From assembly GCF_000271485.2 (NCBI RefSeq), contig NZ_AKVN02000001.1:3497501-3561500 (forward strand): a DNA stretch of 64,000 bases, in the 5' to 3' direction. This DNA is from Pelosinus fermentans DSM 17108. GTDB taxonomy: Bacteria > Bacillota > Negativicutes > DSM-13327. The position numbers and the translations under genes were made by a program. The notes beneath the pieces were generated by a model. The model saw nothing but the letters and a program-made list of their open reading frames with translations. It was not told the DNA's origin and did no database searches. Shown here piece after piece: positions 24,410 through 33,344 of this stretch; within the stretch, counting starts at the first letter, position 1, and every line of letters starts with the position of its first letter.

Positions 24410-25441
24410 TTATGGCTTTATTTCTTTTACCGTTAAAGAATCGGCAATCTTTTGCAGTTCTTCTGCTGATTTTTTGCCTTCAATTGTAATATCATATTTG
24501 TCAACCTTCACTGTGATACTGTTCATACTTTCTCCTGCCTTTTTCATAAAAGGTTCCATTGCTGCACTTTCTACAGTATCCTGGGCTGTGCCTTGTTTTA
24601 TCTTCGCTTTACTCTTTATCTGATTATCATCTGACATTTTTTGAGTAATGATAATTTCATCATTACTCCCTATATGATAGACTTGCTGCACAACTCTGCG
24701 GACATCATCTATCTTTATAGACTGTGCTTCCAGGTTCGGGATTACCACCATTGTATCAATTTTAGACTGATTCTGCTCTTCTGCTTTAGGAGAATCAACT
24801 ATCTTCTCATCCATGAATAATCGTCTTTGCCTGGCTATCTCTTGAGGTGCATCTTGCTGAAGAGCAGCTATCTGATTCGATTTGTCCTCTTTGGGCGGTG
24901 CTTCTGTTCCTTGGAATATTTCTGCAATTACCTTCGGCAGCGAATCAGCAGCCTTTTTGTCTGTCATATTAGAGTTGGAAGATTCCTCCTTCTGGTCTGC
25001 TTCCACCTGTTTGGAAGTACTTTCCTCCCTCGGTTGTGCAATATCCAAATTAGCAGCTTGATCCGTAATCGCTGCGAATTGCTGCTTTTCTATGCTATCG
25101 TCTGTTGTCTGTGCACTATTAGAATTAGGTGTCTGCGGCAATAAGAATTGTAGAAAACCAGCTATAAATACTGCAGCTACAGTACCAATAACACCACCAT
25201 ACAGCCAATTTTTGCGCCGTTTTATCTTTTGTGCCCCTAATTCTGCCGACAACGTATCGGCCATTTCACCAATTAATCCTCTTGGCAGCTCCTCTTGCTG
25301 ATAAGACTGTTTAACAGCAGCAGCTAGCTTTATCAATTCCTTCACTTCCTCATCCTGTAGAGCAGACTGTTTACCATCATGTAACTGATCTAAACCTTGT
25401 GAAAGTTCTTCTTCCTGATCATATTCTTTATCTTTTAACAT
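24410..25441 (-). CDS. Probable membrane anti-sigma factor
   Basis: 343 aa from the ATG at 25441, which has AGGAGGTG six bases upstream; the GTG start at 25474 has no RBS. Cytoplasmic acidic/helical N-terminus (1-75), basic stop KIKRRK, one membrane helix (about 80-101) and a long extracytoplasmic region rich in Gln, Ser and Glu with a structured end (NSITVKVDKYDITIEGKKSA). No HCC zinc motif is present, so it is not a ZAS-type anti-sigma by sequence. Its position directly after an ECF sigma gene gives the assignment. Confidence 0.75.
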   Translation of the reverse strand: MLKDKEYDQEEELSQGLDQLHDGKQSALQDEEVKELIKLAAAVKQSYQQEELPRGLIGEMADTLSAELGAQKIKRRKNWLYGGVIGTVAAVFIAGFLQFLLPQTPNSNSAQTTDDSIEKQQFAAITDQAANLDIAQPREESTSKQVEADQKEESSNSNMTDKKAADSLPKVIAEIFQGTEAPPKEDKSNQIAALQQDAPQEIARQRRLFMDEKIVDSPKAEEQNQSKIDTMVVIPNLEAQSIKIDDVRRVVQQVYHIGSNDEIIITQKMSDDNQIKSKAKIKQGTAQDTVESAAMEPFMKKAGESMNSITVKVDKYDITIEGKKSAEELQKIADSLTVKEIKP

Positions 25442-25454
25442 CCGCTCCACCTCC

Positions 25455-26012
25455 TCATTGTAGTATGCCGACACGTAAACACATTTTTCGTAAATTTTTC
25501 AAAGCTCGCTGCTGAAGCATCTTAATTGCTGACTCCGTCTTATTCATCTGCATGGCAGCATCATGAATGGATAATCCTAAAATAATTCGTAATTTTATCG
25601 CCTGACGCTGCTCCTCTGGCAAACTTTCAACTAAATTGACAATCTGCTCTTGTCCTTCCATACGCAAAATATATTCTTCAGGATTCTCCCTGCTATCAAT
25701 AATGGCTTCCTGAAATTCAGTAAGGTTAACAATCTGAGGTGCTCGCCCATTCTTACGCCAAAAATCAGTCACTGAATTTATGGCAATTCTCGCCAGATAG
25801 CTTTTAAATGGTACATCAAGGATTTTATATCGAGGTAATGAGCGAAATGCCTTCATAAACGTTTCCTGGGTCAAGTCCCTTGCATCATCCTCATTACCGG
25901 TCTTACTATATATAAGTCTATAGACCGGCTGCCAATAATGTAAAATCAATGTATTTAGGGCTTCCCGATCTCCATCTTTTGCTTTTGTAATTAATCTGTT
26001 TTCATCGGTCAC
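25455..26012 (-). CDS. ECF-family RNA polymerase sigma factor
   Basis: 185 aa with sigma region 2 (LILHYWQPVYRLIYSKTGNE; DARDLTQETFMKAFRSLPRY) and region 4 (SLPEEQRQAIKLRIILGLSI; DAAMQMNKTESAIKMLQQRA). Start GTG at 26012. The stop lies 13 bases before the anti-sigma ATG, whose RBS sits within this gap. A copy of the shared promoter motif lies 46 bases upstream, so autoregulation is likely. Confidence 0.95.
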   Translation of the reverse strand: MTDENRLITKAKDGDREALNTLILHYWQPVYRLIYSKTGNEDDARDLTQETFMKAFRSLPRYKILDVPFKSYLARIAINSVTDFWRKNGRAPQIVNLTEFQEAIIDSRENPEEYILRMEGQEQIVNLVESLPEEQRQAIKLRIILGLSIHDAAMQMNKTESAIKMLQQRALKNLRKMCLRVGILQ

Positions 26013-26057
26013 GTAACAATCACCATCTCCTAAGTAAAAAACATTCCCTATCTATCC

Positions 26058-26084
26058 TAACGTTATAAATGCCCAAAAAGTAAC
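26058..26084 (-). promoter_or_regulatory. Putative autoregulatory ECF-sigma promoter
   Basis: Minus strand: GTTACTTTTTGG (26084 leftwards), spacer, AACGTTA (26064-26058). The spacer is one base longer than in the copies at 23621-23648 and 24360-24386. Confidence 0.6.
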
Positions 26085-26201
26085 GCCATCTTTTAATACT
26101 ACATTTCCCCAATCCTACTTATCGTATAAAAAACAGCTGCATTAAAAGAAAAGACATCATCTCTACTACCATATACTCCAAATTCTATTCAATCCCTGCA
26201 C

Positions 26202-26575
26202 ACCCTTTTGTCATTGCATACGGACTGAAGGAATTGGGATTGCTTCGCTATGCTCGCAACGGCCATGAAATAAATCATAGGAGTGTCAGAAAAGACATCC
26301 GATACTTTTTTAAGGAGCTTTTTTGATAATGACAAACAGAGCAAATAGAACGATTTAACCGCAGAGACGCAGAGGGCGCTGAGGAAATTTTTAACCCTAT
26401 CTATCTTTTCTCTGTGTTCTCTGCGTCTCTGCGGTTCGATTATTTTTTTCCACGCATTTTCTATACCCTTTTTAAAGGGCTTTTCTTGATAATGACAAAG
26501 AGAAAAGAAATCTAACCACAAAGACGCAAAGGACACAAAGGGTTTTATTTTTTGTGCACTCCTTTGTGGTTCATA
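26202..26575. repeat. Cluster of palindromic intergenic repeats
   Basis: Three elements fill this non-coding region. (1) CCCTTTTGTCATTGC (from 26203), the same word as the repeat at 61798. (2) A perfect 18-bp inverted repeat, AACCGCAGAGACGCAGAG at 26357-26374 with its complement at 26419-26436. (3) A related pair AACCACAAAG (26514-26523) / CTTTGTGGTT (26562-26571). Elements 2 and 3 are each preceded by TTGATAATGACAAA, so the unit is tandemly repeated. These belong to widespread families of bacterial interspersed palindromes. Confidence 0.85.
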
Positions 26576-26623
26576 AAATCTTTTCTACCTATAAAACTTA
26601 TACATCCAAATAGATACTATAAT

Positions 26624-26658
26624 AAAAGTGCCTACAGTATTGAACTGAAGGCACTTTT
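26624..26658 (-). terminator. Terminator of the glycyl-radical operon
   Basis: AAAAGTGCCT (26624-26633) pairs with AGGCACTTTT (26649-26658). A T-rich tail follows on the minus strand, 33 bases after the activase stop. Confidence 0.8.
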
Positions 26659-26690
26659 ATATACGGTTCGTAATGAGCTGCACAATAAAG

Positions 26691-27611
26691 TCATTTAAAA
26701 TCGATATTCTGAATGCTGTATTCTGCTATGATTTTTTTTACCTGTTCCATTTTTTCTGCATCAGGTGTGCTGAAGCTTTCCCATCCCTCACGATCTAAGG
26801 CATTCATCTTACTATGCCCAAGCGAATGATAAGGAAGAAGCTCTACACCAAGAATCCTGGTATTTTCCTGAAGAAATTGGCACATTTGTTCAATATTCTT
26901 TCGATCATCATTCACCCCGCTGATTAAAGGTACACGAATGATAACCTCGTGATGTTTCTGAGAGATTCTAAGGACATTCTCAAGGATTTTCCGATTACTA
27001 ACGCCAGTCAGCCTTTTATGAACTTCTTCATCCATATGTTTAATGTCTATAAATACAGTATCTAATTCTTTAATACTATCTTCTGCATCTTTCCACTCAA
27101 AATATCCGCTGGTTTCAACCGCAGTATCAATTGCAAGCCTTTTACAAGCTAGAATCAGTTCTCTCAAAAACTCACTTTGAGCAAATGGCTCTCCTCCAGA
27201 AAAGGTAACTCCCCCTTTCGATTCCCGATAGAAAATGCTGTCTCGCTTAAGGATCTTGATGACTTCCTCTACTGTCATTAATGATCCGATCATCTTCTTT
27301 GCGCCATTGGGGCAGACTTCACAGCAATCACCACAACAGCAGCATTTCTCTCTGGCAAAAGAAAGAGGAATGCCCCCATCCATTGGAATTGCCTGATGAT
27401 TACAAGCCAAGGAACATTGTGCACATCCTGTACATCGATCCCGAAAGTATAAGATTTCAGGATTGATATTCCAGGATTCAGGATTAGCACACCATTTGCA
27501 TCGTAAAGGACATCCTTTTAGAAAAACAGTACTTCGAATTCCATCACCATCGTGAACTGACCATCGCTGAATTTGAAATACACTGCCAGCAATCTGATCA
27601 CTATCCTTCAT
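26691..27611 (-). CDS. Glycyl-radical enzyme activating protein (radical SAM)
   Basis: 306 aa. The radical-SAM cluster motif is FLKGCPLRCKWCANPES (CxxxCxxC), preceded by VHDGDGIRSTVF. An inserted dicluster ferredoxin domain has CTGCAQCSLAC and CCCCGDCCEVCPNGA. The GGE motif is GVTFSGGEPFAQSEF. It installs the glycyl radical on the enzyme encoded just upstream (9-base gap) by reducing S-adenosylmethionine. The two extra clusters are typical of activases for PFL-like enzymes other than PFL itself. Confidence 0.95.
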   Translation of the reverse strand: MKDSDQIAGSVFQIQRWSVHDGDGIRSTVFLKGCPLRCKWCANPESWNINPEILYFRDRCTGCAQCSLACNHQAIPMDGGIPLSFAREKCCCCGDCCEVCPNGAKKMIGSLMTVEEVIKILKRDSIFYRESKGGVTFSGGEPFAQSEFLRELILACKRLAIDTAVETSGYFEWKDAEDSIKELDTVFIDIKHMDEEVHKRLTGVSNRKILENVLRISQKHHEVIIRVPLISGVNDDRKNIEQMCQFLQENTRILGVELLPYHSLGHSKMNALDREGWESFSTPDAEKMEQVKKIIAEYSIQNIDFK

Positions 27612-27620
27612 AGGATCACG

Positions 27621-29990
27621 CTATAGACTTTCATAGGTTGTTCTTTCGATAATTGCATCTTGCGCTTCCCTGGAAAGATTAACAAATTGTGTACTATAAC
27701 CTGCCACCCTAACCAGCAAATCTTTATAATCATTTGGCTGTTCTTGTGCTTTTCGTAATATTTCCGTGGAAATAACGTTAAATTGAACATGAAATGCACC
27801 CAGAGAAAAATAAGCGCGAATGATAGAAGCAAGGTTCTTTTTGTTCCTCTGCGTTTTTAACAGATCTGGCGAAAATTTAACATTCAGCAGAGTACCTCCG
27901 GAATGTACATCATGATTGATTTTAGCAGCAGACCGCATCGCAGCCGTTGGACTGGTAATATCCGTGCCGGCATGCGGCGATACCCCTTCTGTTAAAGGAG
28001 TCATGGATTTCCTGCCATCAGGGGTTGCACCAATAATACTTCCTGCGGGGATGTAATTGGAAATCCCCATGAATGCAGAGTTAAATGGCGATCCAAAATA
28101 ATCCTTATAGGATTTAATTTCTTTATTATAAAAATCAGTAATTTCTACAGCAATACTGTCAACTTCATCTTCATCATTACCATACTTAGGACAAGCCAGT
28201 ACGTCTTTTCTCATCTCTTCATACCCCTTCCAGTTGACAGCCAGTGCTTTACCCAACTCTTCTAAGGTATATTTCTTTTCTTCAAAAATCAACTTTTTGA
28301 TAACGATCAGAGAATTAGCAGCATCAGCCACTCCGATTCCAGTAATGACTGGACCAACATTATATTTGGCTCCCCCTTTACTCAAATCAACACCTTTATC
28401 CATACAACCATCTACGAGCATAGAAAGATAGGGGCGAGGCACCATTTCTGCGTGTATTTGCTGGGCGGTTACCGTTCCGATGACAGAATGCTTAATCAAA
28501 TGAGAAAGCTGCCGCAAAAAAGCCTCTTTAACCTCATCATAACTCTTAAACGCAGCAATATCTTTTTCCAGAAGTCCCATCACTTTGCCGGTGATCCGGC
28601 TTTTTCCGCTGTTTAGGGCATATTCAACAGCAGCAGCTAAATTTAGATTAACTGCTGAGGTCCATTCGCCAACTTTTCTAAAATGAGGTACTACGCAGCC
28701 GCAATTACTCCAGTCCCGTGCATCCTCCGGCGATAATCCTGCAGCCAAGAGCATCTGGGAACCAACCCGATCATTGTGAACTGCCGGAAATCCAGTTCCG
28801 ACACTAATAAGATCACATACCGCCAATAAAAATTCATCAGGACTGTCCGGATGAATGCGCACACTAAGTCCAGGCTGGTGGGTTTTCACATTTTCCGTAG
28901 CTTTTAAGCACATATACGAAAGTTCGTTGGTTGCATCTTTTCCATCTCTCGTTCTTCCGCCAATGGTTAAATTTTGAAACGAATTGTAGCCTGCAAAAAA
29001 TTGAGCCGTATTGCTTGAAATTGCCCAGACCCATTCAGAAAGTTTCAACCAAAGGGATTCGATTAATTCTTGTGCCTGCGCTTCATTAATAATCCCTGCT
29101 TTTACGTCATGAGTAAAAAAAGGATACATATATTGATCAAATCTGCCCAAATTGAGAGCTAATGAATTCTCTGACAGTATAGAACCTAGCTGTGTAAACC
29201 AAACCATTTGAATTGCTTCATGGAAGGTCTCAGGAGGATACTGCGGAACTTTTCTGCAGATCCGTGCCACTTCCAAAAGTTCGTTTTTCCGTTTGGAATC
29301 CCTCTCCTCTTCTGCCAATTCCAATGCGTTATCGGAATAGCGGTGAGCAAAAGTAATAATACCGTCACAAACTAAGACAGCAGCCTTGTAAAAATCAATT
29401 TTTTCCAGTGCCTCTTTGGTGGTAGGCTCTAATTCTTGTATACAATTTATTGCATGCCTCTTTAGCTCCTCAAAACCTTTTTTGAAAATAATATCTTGAT
29501 AGTCCGCAGTAATTTCACCAACTGCACTTCTCCACTTAGAATCATTATCGATAACACCTGTATCAATTAAAAGTTTGGCTGTTTCGTCGTTAATTCGTAA
29601 TAGGAATGTTTCTTCCAGTGATTTGCCCCGCCAGTAAGGAAAGATCTCCCTTCGAAGGATCTCTTTGTCTCCTTCGTTAATCTGATATTGATCCTGGCTC
29701 CGAGTACTAAAAGAATCCATTTCCTGCTCAACCCATTTCCAGGAATATTCCGGGCAGACAATTCCTGATCTTTGAAATTCGCCAATTGATCCTATAATGA
29801 GTTCATTATCAAAAATAGTGATTGGAATACTGCTGCATACAGCATGAAATGCTTTTGCTCTTCGAATAATCACCGATTGCCCCTCTGTTTCCTTGTGGGA
29901 TTGAGTAAAAGCAACCGCCCGATGAATACTGATCGAAGGTTTAGAATGAATATAGGATTGTTTAAACTTTTCAATTCTGTGACTGGACAT
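27621..29990 (-). CDS. Glycyl radical enzyme of unassigned function (PFL2/decarboxylase-like)
   Basis: 789 aa from the ATG at 29990 (RBS AGGAGG; the longer ORF to 30050 overlaps gntR). Glycyl-radical motif LLVRVAGYSTQFVNLS near the C-terminus; thiyl cysteine in DARDWSNCGCVVPHF. The residue two after the Cys is Val, not the Glu used by glycerol/diol dehydratases, choline lyase and related C-x-E eliminases, and the motif is not the CC pair of PFL. So a dehydratase or PFL role is unlikely from this motif; arylacetate-decarboxylase-like or novel chemistry is open. Clustered only with an activase and a GntR regulator. Confidence 0.88.
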   Translation of the reverse strand: MSSHRIEKFKQSYIHSKPSISIHRAVAFTQSHKETEGQSVIIRRAKAFHAVCSSIPITIFDNELIIGSIGEFQRSGIVCPEYSWKWVEQEMDSFSTRSQDQYQINEGDKEILRREIFPYWRGKSLEETFLLRINDETAKLLIDTGVIDNDSKWRSAVGEITADYQDIIFKKGFEELKRHAINCIQELEPTTKEALEKIDFYKAAVLVCDGIITFAHRYSDNALELAEEERDSKRKNELLEVARICRKVPQYPPETFHEAIQMVWFTQLGSILSENSLALNLGRFDQYMYPFFTHDVKAGIINEAQAQELIESLWLKLSEWVWAISSNTAQFFAGYNSFQNLTIGGRTRDGKDATNELSYMCLKATENVKTHQPGLSVRIHPDSPDEFLLAVCDLISVGTGFPAVHNDRVGSQMLLAAGLSPEDARDWSNCGCVVPHFRKVGEWTSAVNLNLAAAVEYALNSGKSRITGKVMGLLEKDIAAFKSYDEVKEAFLRQLSHLIKHSVIGTVTAQQIHAEMVPRPYLSMLVDGCMDKGVDLSKGGAKYNVGPVITGIGVADAANSLIVIKKLIFEEKKYTLEELGKALAVNWKGYEEMRKDVLACPKYGNDEDEVDSIAVEITDFYNKEIKSYKDYFGSPFNSAFMGISNYIPAGSIIGATPDGRKSMTPLTEGVSPHAGTDITSPTAAMRSAAKINHDVHSGGTLLNVKFSPDLLKTQRNKKNLASIIRAYFSLGAFHVQFNVISTEILRKAQEQPNDYKDLLVRVAGYSTQFVNLSREAQDAIIERTTYESL

Positions 29991-30015
29991 TTTGCTGCCT
30001 CCTATCAAAAAATAG

Positions 30016-30675
30016 TTAGGATAGAAACTCCGATAAACGCTCACTGGCATCAGCCATATGCTTCTTTAGTATTTTCTTAGCTAATTTAGCATCCTTGTTC
30101 TTACAAGCATTAAGTAAATCCCAATGCTGTTTTTGAGATGTGAGCTGATAATTCATTGATACAAGATACAAGCGCATATAGCGCTCAACATTGTTATGCA
30201 TGACTTGAATTAGTTTCAGTAAGCGGGGCCGTCTTGCCTGCCGATATAAAATTTCATGAAACTGTTTATTTAACTCGCCCCATTGACTGCTATTCCTCTC
30301 ATTCTCTAGCTGCTTTAAAACTATCGCTGCTTCTTCTAAGTCAATTGTGGTCAACTGAGGAACCGATAACTCTAATGCACCGATTTCAAGAAATTGACGA
30401 ATATCAAATATTTCTCTTGCTTCCTCTGCGCTCAGTTCACTCACAATAGCCCCTCTGTTAGGATAGAATTTTACTAAATCCTCCGCTTCCAAATTTTTTA
30501 ATGCTTCTCGCAGGGCACTCATGCTTACATTGAACTGCAGAGCTAATTCTTCTTGTTTTAACTGTATTCCCCCCTGCAGATCACCATTTAAAATTCTTTC
30601 ACGAAGAGCTTCTGTAATAGCAGTAGGTATACTGCGGTGTGAGATTGTATTCGTTTTATAATTATTATTTTTCAT
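30016..30675 (-). CDS. GntR-family regulator (FadR/FCD subfamily)
   Basis: About 219 aa from the ATG at 30675. Winged helix: ALRERILNGDLQGGIQLKQE...VSMSALREALKNLEAEDLV; C-terminal FCD ligand domain with EIFDIRQFLEIGALEL and the metal-ligand-like FHEILYRQA and HWDLLNACKNKD histidines. The frame stays open to 30750 but that stretch has no RBS; the RBS at 30675 is also weak, so the start is uncertain. It ends 25 bases before the glycyl radical enzyme and probably regulates the operon through the palindrome at 30764-30796. Confidence 0.9.
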   Translation of the reverse strand: MKNNNYKTNTISHRSIPTAITEALRERILNGDLQGGIQLKQEELALQFNVSMSALREALKNLEAEDLVKFYPNRGAIVSELSAEEAREIFDIRQFLEIGALELSVPQLTTIDLEEAAIVLKQLENERNSSQWGELNKQFHEILYRQARRPRLLKLIQVMHNNVERYMRLYLVSMNYQLTSQKQHWDLLNACKNKDAKLAKKILKKHMADASERLSEFLS

Positions 30676-30763
30676 AGCATTATTATAACATGTAACAAAT
30701 TTAATTTCGATTTTCGAAAATCTTTTCTTTATTATACGCTTCCCTGCCAATACAGTAAATAAT

Positions 30764-30796
30764 ATTATCGATTGTATACAGTATATATTCGATAAT
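30764..30796. promoter_or_regulatory. Large palindromic operator for GntR
   Basis: Left arm ATTATCGATTGTATAC and the complement of the right arm, ATTATCGAATATATAC, agree in 14 of 16 positions around a central A (30780). The inner TTGTATAC is the usual core of FCD-type GntR operators. A second palindrome, GATTTTCGAAAATC, lies at 30709-30722, between this site and the regulator start. Confidence 0.7.
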
Positions 30797-30844
30797 TATT
30801 GTTACTTTCATCTTCTAAAACTATTGATTCTGCACTATAAAAAT

Positions 30845-30879
30845 GGGATATTTAGATTCTCACAGAATCTAAATATCCC
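30845..30879 (-). terminator. Terminator of the chemoreceptor gene
   Basis: Perfect 16-bp stem GGGATATTTAGATTCT (30845-30860) and its complement (30864-30879), 3-base loop. An ATTTTTATA tail follows on the minus strand. Confidence 0.85.
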
Positions 30880-30906
30880 TCTGGTGCTCTAGTTTTTTAT
30901 AAAATC

Positions 30907-32874
30907 TTATATGGAGAACTTTCTTATTTCTTGTTGCAATTCTCCTGCCATGTTAGCTAATGCATGACTGGAAGAAGCGATTTCCTGCATGGATGCGGAC
31001 TGTTCTTCTGTCGCTGCTGAGATGCTTTGTGTTTCGCCGGAAGTATTTTTCATAATACTTTCAATATCCTGTACAGCAGTAACAATTCTTTGACTGCCAG
31101 TCTTCATTTGTCCGATGGAATCGGTTATCTGATATACTTGACTGGCTACCTGACCAATAAGCAATTCAATCTGTTTAAAAGCTGCACCTGCAGCGCTTAC
31201 AACTTCATTGCCAATCTCAACTTCTCTTGTACCATCCTTCATTGTTACTACAGCTTCATCTGTATCTGCTTGAATTTCATTAATCATATCCGCAATTTGT
31301 TTAGCCGCCTGCTGGGATTGTTCTGCTAATTTCCGCACTTCTTCTGCTACAACAGCAAATCCGCGTCCTTGTTCACCTGCACGTGCCGCCTCAATAGCCG
31401 CATTTAAGGCCAGCAAGTTGGTTTGCCCTGCAATTCCTGAAATGGTATCTACAATTTGTCCAATTTCTTTTGATCGTTCCCCTAACTTGGCTACGACTCC
31501 TGCAGATCCTGAAATTGTCTTTTCAATAATATTCATTTGATTTACAGCATTGAAAACAGCCTTACTTCCCTGACCTGCAGCCGCTGCGGCCTCTTCTGAA
31601 GTCAAATTAACGGTTGCAGCATTTGTGACAACAGACTGTATACTAGCCGACATATCCTCTACAGCCGCAGAAGTTCCATTGATTGCTTGCAGCTGCAATT
31701 CTGCCCCCTGTGCTACCTCCGTAATTGAAGCAGCCACTTGAGTAGATGCATGGGCAGATTGTTCCGCGCTGGCTGTAAGTTCTTCTGATGAAGCAGCTAC
31801 ATGTTCTGCTGTTTGAGCGATCGCCCTAATTAGATTACGCAGATTTTCTGCCATAGTAGAAAAATCTGCAGCAAGTTGGCCAATCTCATCATTTGTCTGA
31901 ATCGTAAGGTTTTGTTCCGAAAGATCTCCTCCAGCCATACGTTGTGCAGATTGAGATAAGATTGCAACATTTTTGGTAATTCCGCTCGACAATCTCCAAG
32001 AAGCAGTCGCTGACAATAAGATGCCAAGCAAAGCAGTTAGTCCAAATTGATATCCTAAAGCCGTGACCTGACCATATACATCTTTTACGTCAACGGTGAT
32101 CCCCATTGTCCAGCCAGTAGCAGGAATCTTGGTATAAATCATTAACTTCTCTGCTCCGTTTGCCTCATAGGTTTGCATACCTTTATCCTGGGCCAGCATT
32201 TCTTTTGCAAATTTTTGCAATACAGGATCTTCATGAATGTTCTTTGAAACTTGGACAGCATCCGGATGAGCTAAAATAATCCCCTGCTGATCAATAATGG
32301 TGCCATACCCTTTTCCATTTACCTTAACGTCTTTAATCTTTTCACTCAGCAAATCTAGGGCTATATCAATGCCAACAACACCGCGAAAATTTCCTGCCTC
32401 ACTTTTTAATGGTACCCCTGCGGACACAATATATTTTTTGGTAAATGCATCAACATATGCATCCGTAAAGACGAGTTTATTTTTTTCTTTTGTCTGCTGA
32501 TACCACCCACGTTTACGGGGATCATACCCTTCAGGCAGTGTCGTTCCTGAACCATCAATCATTTTACCATCTTCTAATCCGGCATATAGATCCAGTAAAC
32601 TAGGATCTGCTTTGTAGTTTTGTACAAAAGAAACCGGGATTTCCCTATCACCTAACACAACTCGAATATTCTCACTTGTTGTCACTGCGGTTTGCGCCTT
32701 CGCCAATAACCAGCCGTCTAATTGAGTTGAATAGGTATTGGCAACTGAGAACATTTCATTCTTAATATTTTCCTCTACCTGACTTTTCGCATAAAAATAC
32801 CCCATCGTCGTAGCTACTAATAAGACCAGACTCGTAATCGCCATCATCATTAAAAATTTCATTTTTAATTTCAT
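30907..32874 (-). CDS. Methyl-accepting chemotaxis protein with dCache sensor
   Basis: 655 aa. N-terminal membrane helix (about 8-28), periplasmic dCache domain (about 35-275; [31 protein letters not shown]), second helix (about 278-300), HAMP, then the MCP signalling domain with the hairpin tip [20 protein letters not shown] followed by [20 protein letters not shown]. It passes ligand binding to CheA/CheW. An amine or amino acid ligand is typical of dCache but not provable here. Its mRNA leader contains a c-di-GMP-I riboswitch, so receptor amount is tied to the motility/sessility signal. Confidence 0.96.
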   Translation of the reverse strand: MKLKMKFLMMMAITSLVLLVATTMGYFYAKSQVEENIKNEMFSVANTYSTQLDGWLLAKAQTAVTTSENIRVVLGDREIPVSFVQNYKADPSLLDLYAGLEDGKMIDGSGTTLPEGYDPRKRGWYQQTKEKNKLVFTDAYVDAFTKKYIVSAGVPLKSEAGNFRGVVGIDIALDLLSEKIKDVKVNGKGYGTIIDQQGIILAHPDAVQVSKNIHEDPVLQKFAKEMLAQDKGMQTYEANGAEKLMIYTKIPATGWTMGITVDVKDVYGQVTALGYQFGLTALLGILLSATASWRLSSGITKNVAILSQSAQRMAGGDLSEQNLTIQTNDEIGQLAADFSTMAENLRNLIRAIAQTAEHVAASSEELTASAEQSAHASTQVAASITEVAQGAELQLQAINGTSAAVEDMSASIQSVVTNAATVNLTSEEAAAAAGQGSKAVFNAVNQMNIIEKTISGSAGVVAKLGERSKEIGQIVDTISGIAGQTNLLALNAAIEAARAGEQGRGFAVVAEEVRKLAEQSQQAAKQIADMINEIQADTDEAVVTMKDGTREVEIGNEVVSAAGAAFKQIELLIGQVASQVYQITDSIGQMKTGSQRIVTAVQDIESIMKNTSGETQSISAATEEQSASMQEIASSSHALANMAGELQQEIRKFSI

Positions 32875-32939
32875 ATATACGCCCTCTCCTCTCTCCTAAC
32901 ATTCCAATAAATAAAATACTGAAATAAGTGCCTCAATAT

Positions 32940-33058
32940 AAAAGATTGCCAAGTTACATCATAATCAACAAACGATGCAACCTGGCAATCATAGATGTAA
33001 CATCCTTAGACCCATGGCTTTGCGTCCCCACCTTTAGGTTGGTTTGCTCATTATGGTA
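32940..33058 (-). promoter_or_regulatory. Cyclic di-GMP-I (GEMM-I) riboswitch with terminator platform
   Basis: Minus strand, about 70 bases before the chemoreceptor ATG. The conserved aptamer is plain: GAGCAAACC, then GGTGGGGACGCAAAGCC, ATGGGTCTAAGG and TATGATTGCCAGGTTGC. The 3' part of the aptamer (GATTGCCAGGTTGCATC, 32990-32974) can instead pair with GATGTAACTTGGCAATC (32960-32944), which is followed by CTTTTAT, forming a terminator. Mutually exclusive folding suggests that c-di-GMP binding relieves termination (an ON switch); this direction is inferred. Confidence 0.92.
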
Positions 33059-33184
33059 TTTTCTTCTATGTTTTTCGACATTTTTCTTCAATTTCCTTTC
33101 GCTTTACCAAAAAAATAATAGAACCTCCCAATTGAAGCGGTCTGCTATGTACCATATTTACCGTTCGTTCATACTATAAACAGC

Positions 33185-33316
33185 CTAGTACTTCATCTGC
33201 ATTAAAAACGCTGCTGCTTTAGCAGTCTTTTTCCGTACTGCTTCGTTGTCTCCGCCTTGCAGATCAAAAAAAATCCTCGCTAAATTATCTATAGTTTTAA
33301 CGCAGATGAGGTACTA
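33185..33316. repeat. Dispersed palindromic/MITE-like element, copy B
   Basis: Terminal inverted repeats CTAGTACTTCATCTGCATTA (from 33185) and the complement of the right end, CTAGTACCTCATCTGCGTTA, differ at only two positions. The right half is the same sequence as 22781-22847. It is about 132 bp with no ORF. It fits a short non-autonomous element; no matching transposase is in the window. Confidence 0.8.
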
Positions 33317-33344
33317 GAATGCTTAATGTAAGGGAAGTGTTATC

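Noticed and set aside
26189-26536. 115-codon minus-strand ORF
   Set aside because: It is a translation of the palindromic repeats (Arg/Glu-rich segments from the CGCAGAGACGCAGAG arms), has no RBS, and such ORFs are known artefacts.
26202-26575. CRISPR array
   Set aside because: The repeats are inverted pairs of differing sequence, not evenly spaced direct repeats, and no cas genes are present.
29991-30050. N-terminal extension of the glycyl radical enzyme
   Set aside because: It overlaps the end of gntR and lacks an RBS; ATG 29990 has AGGAGG.
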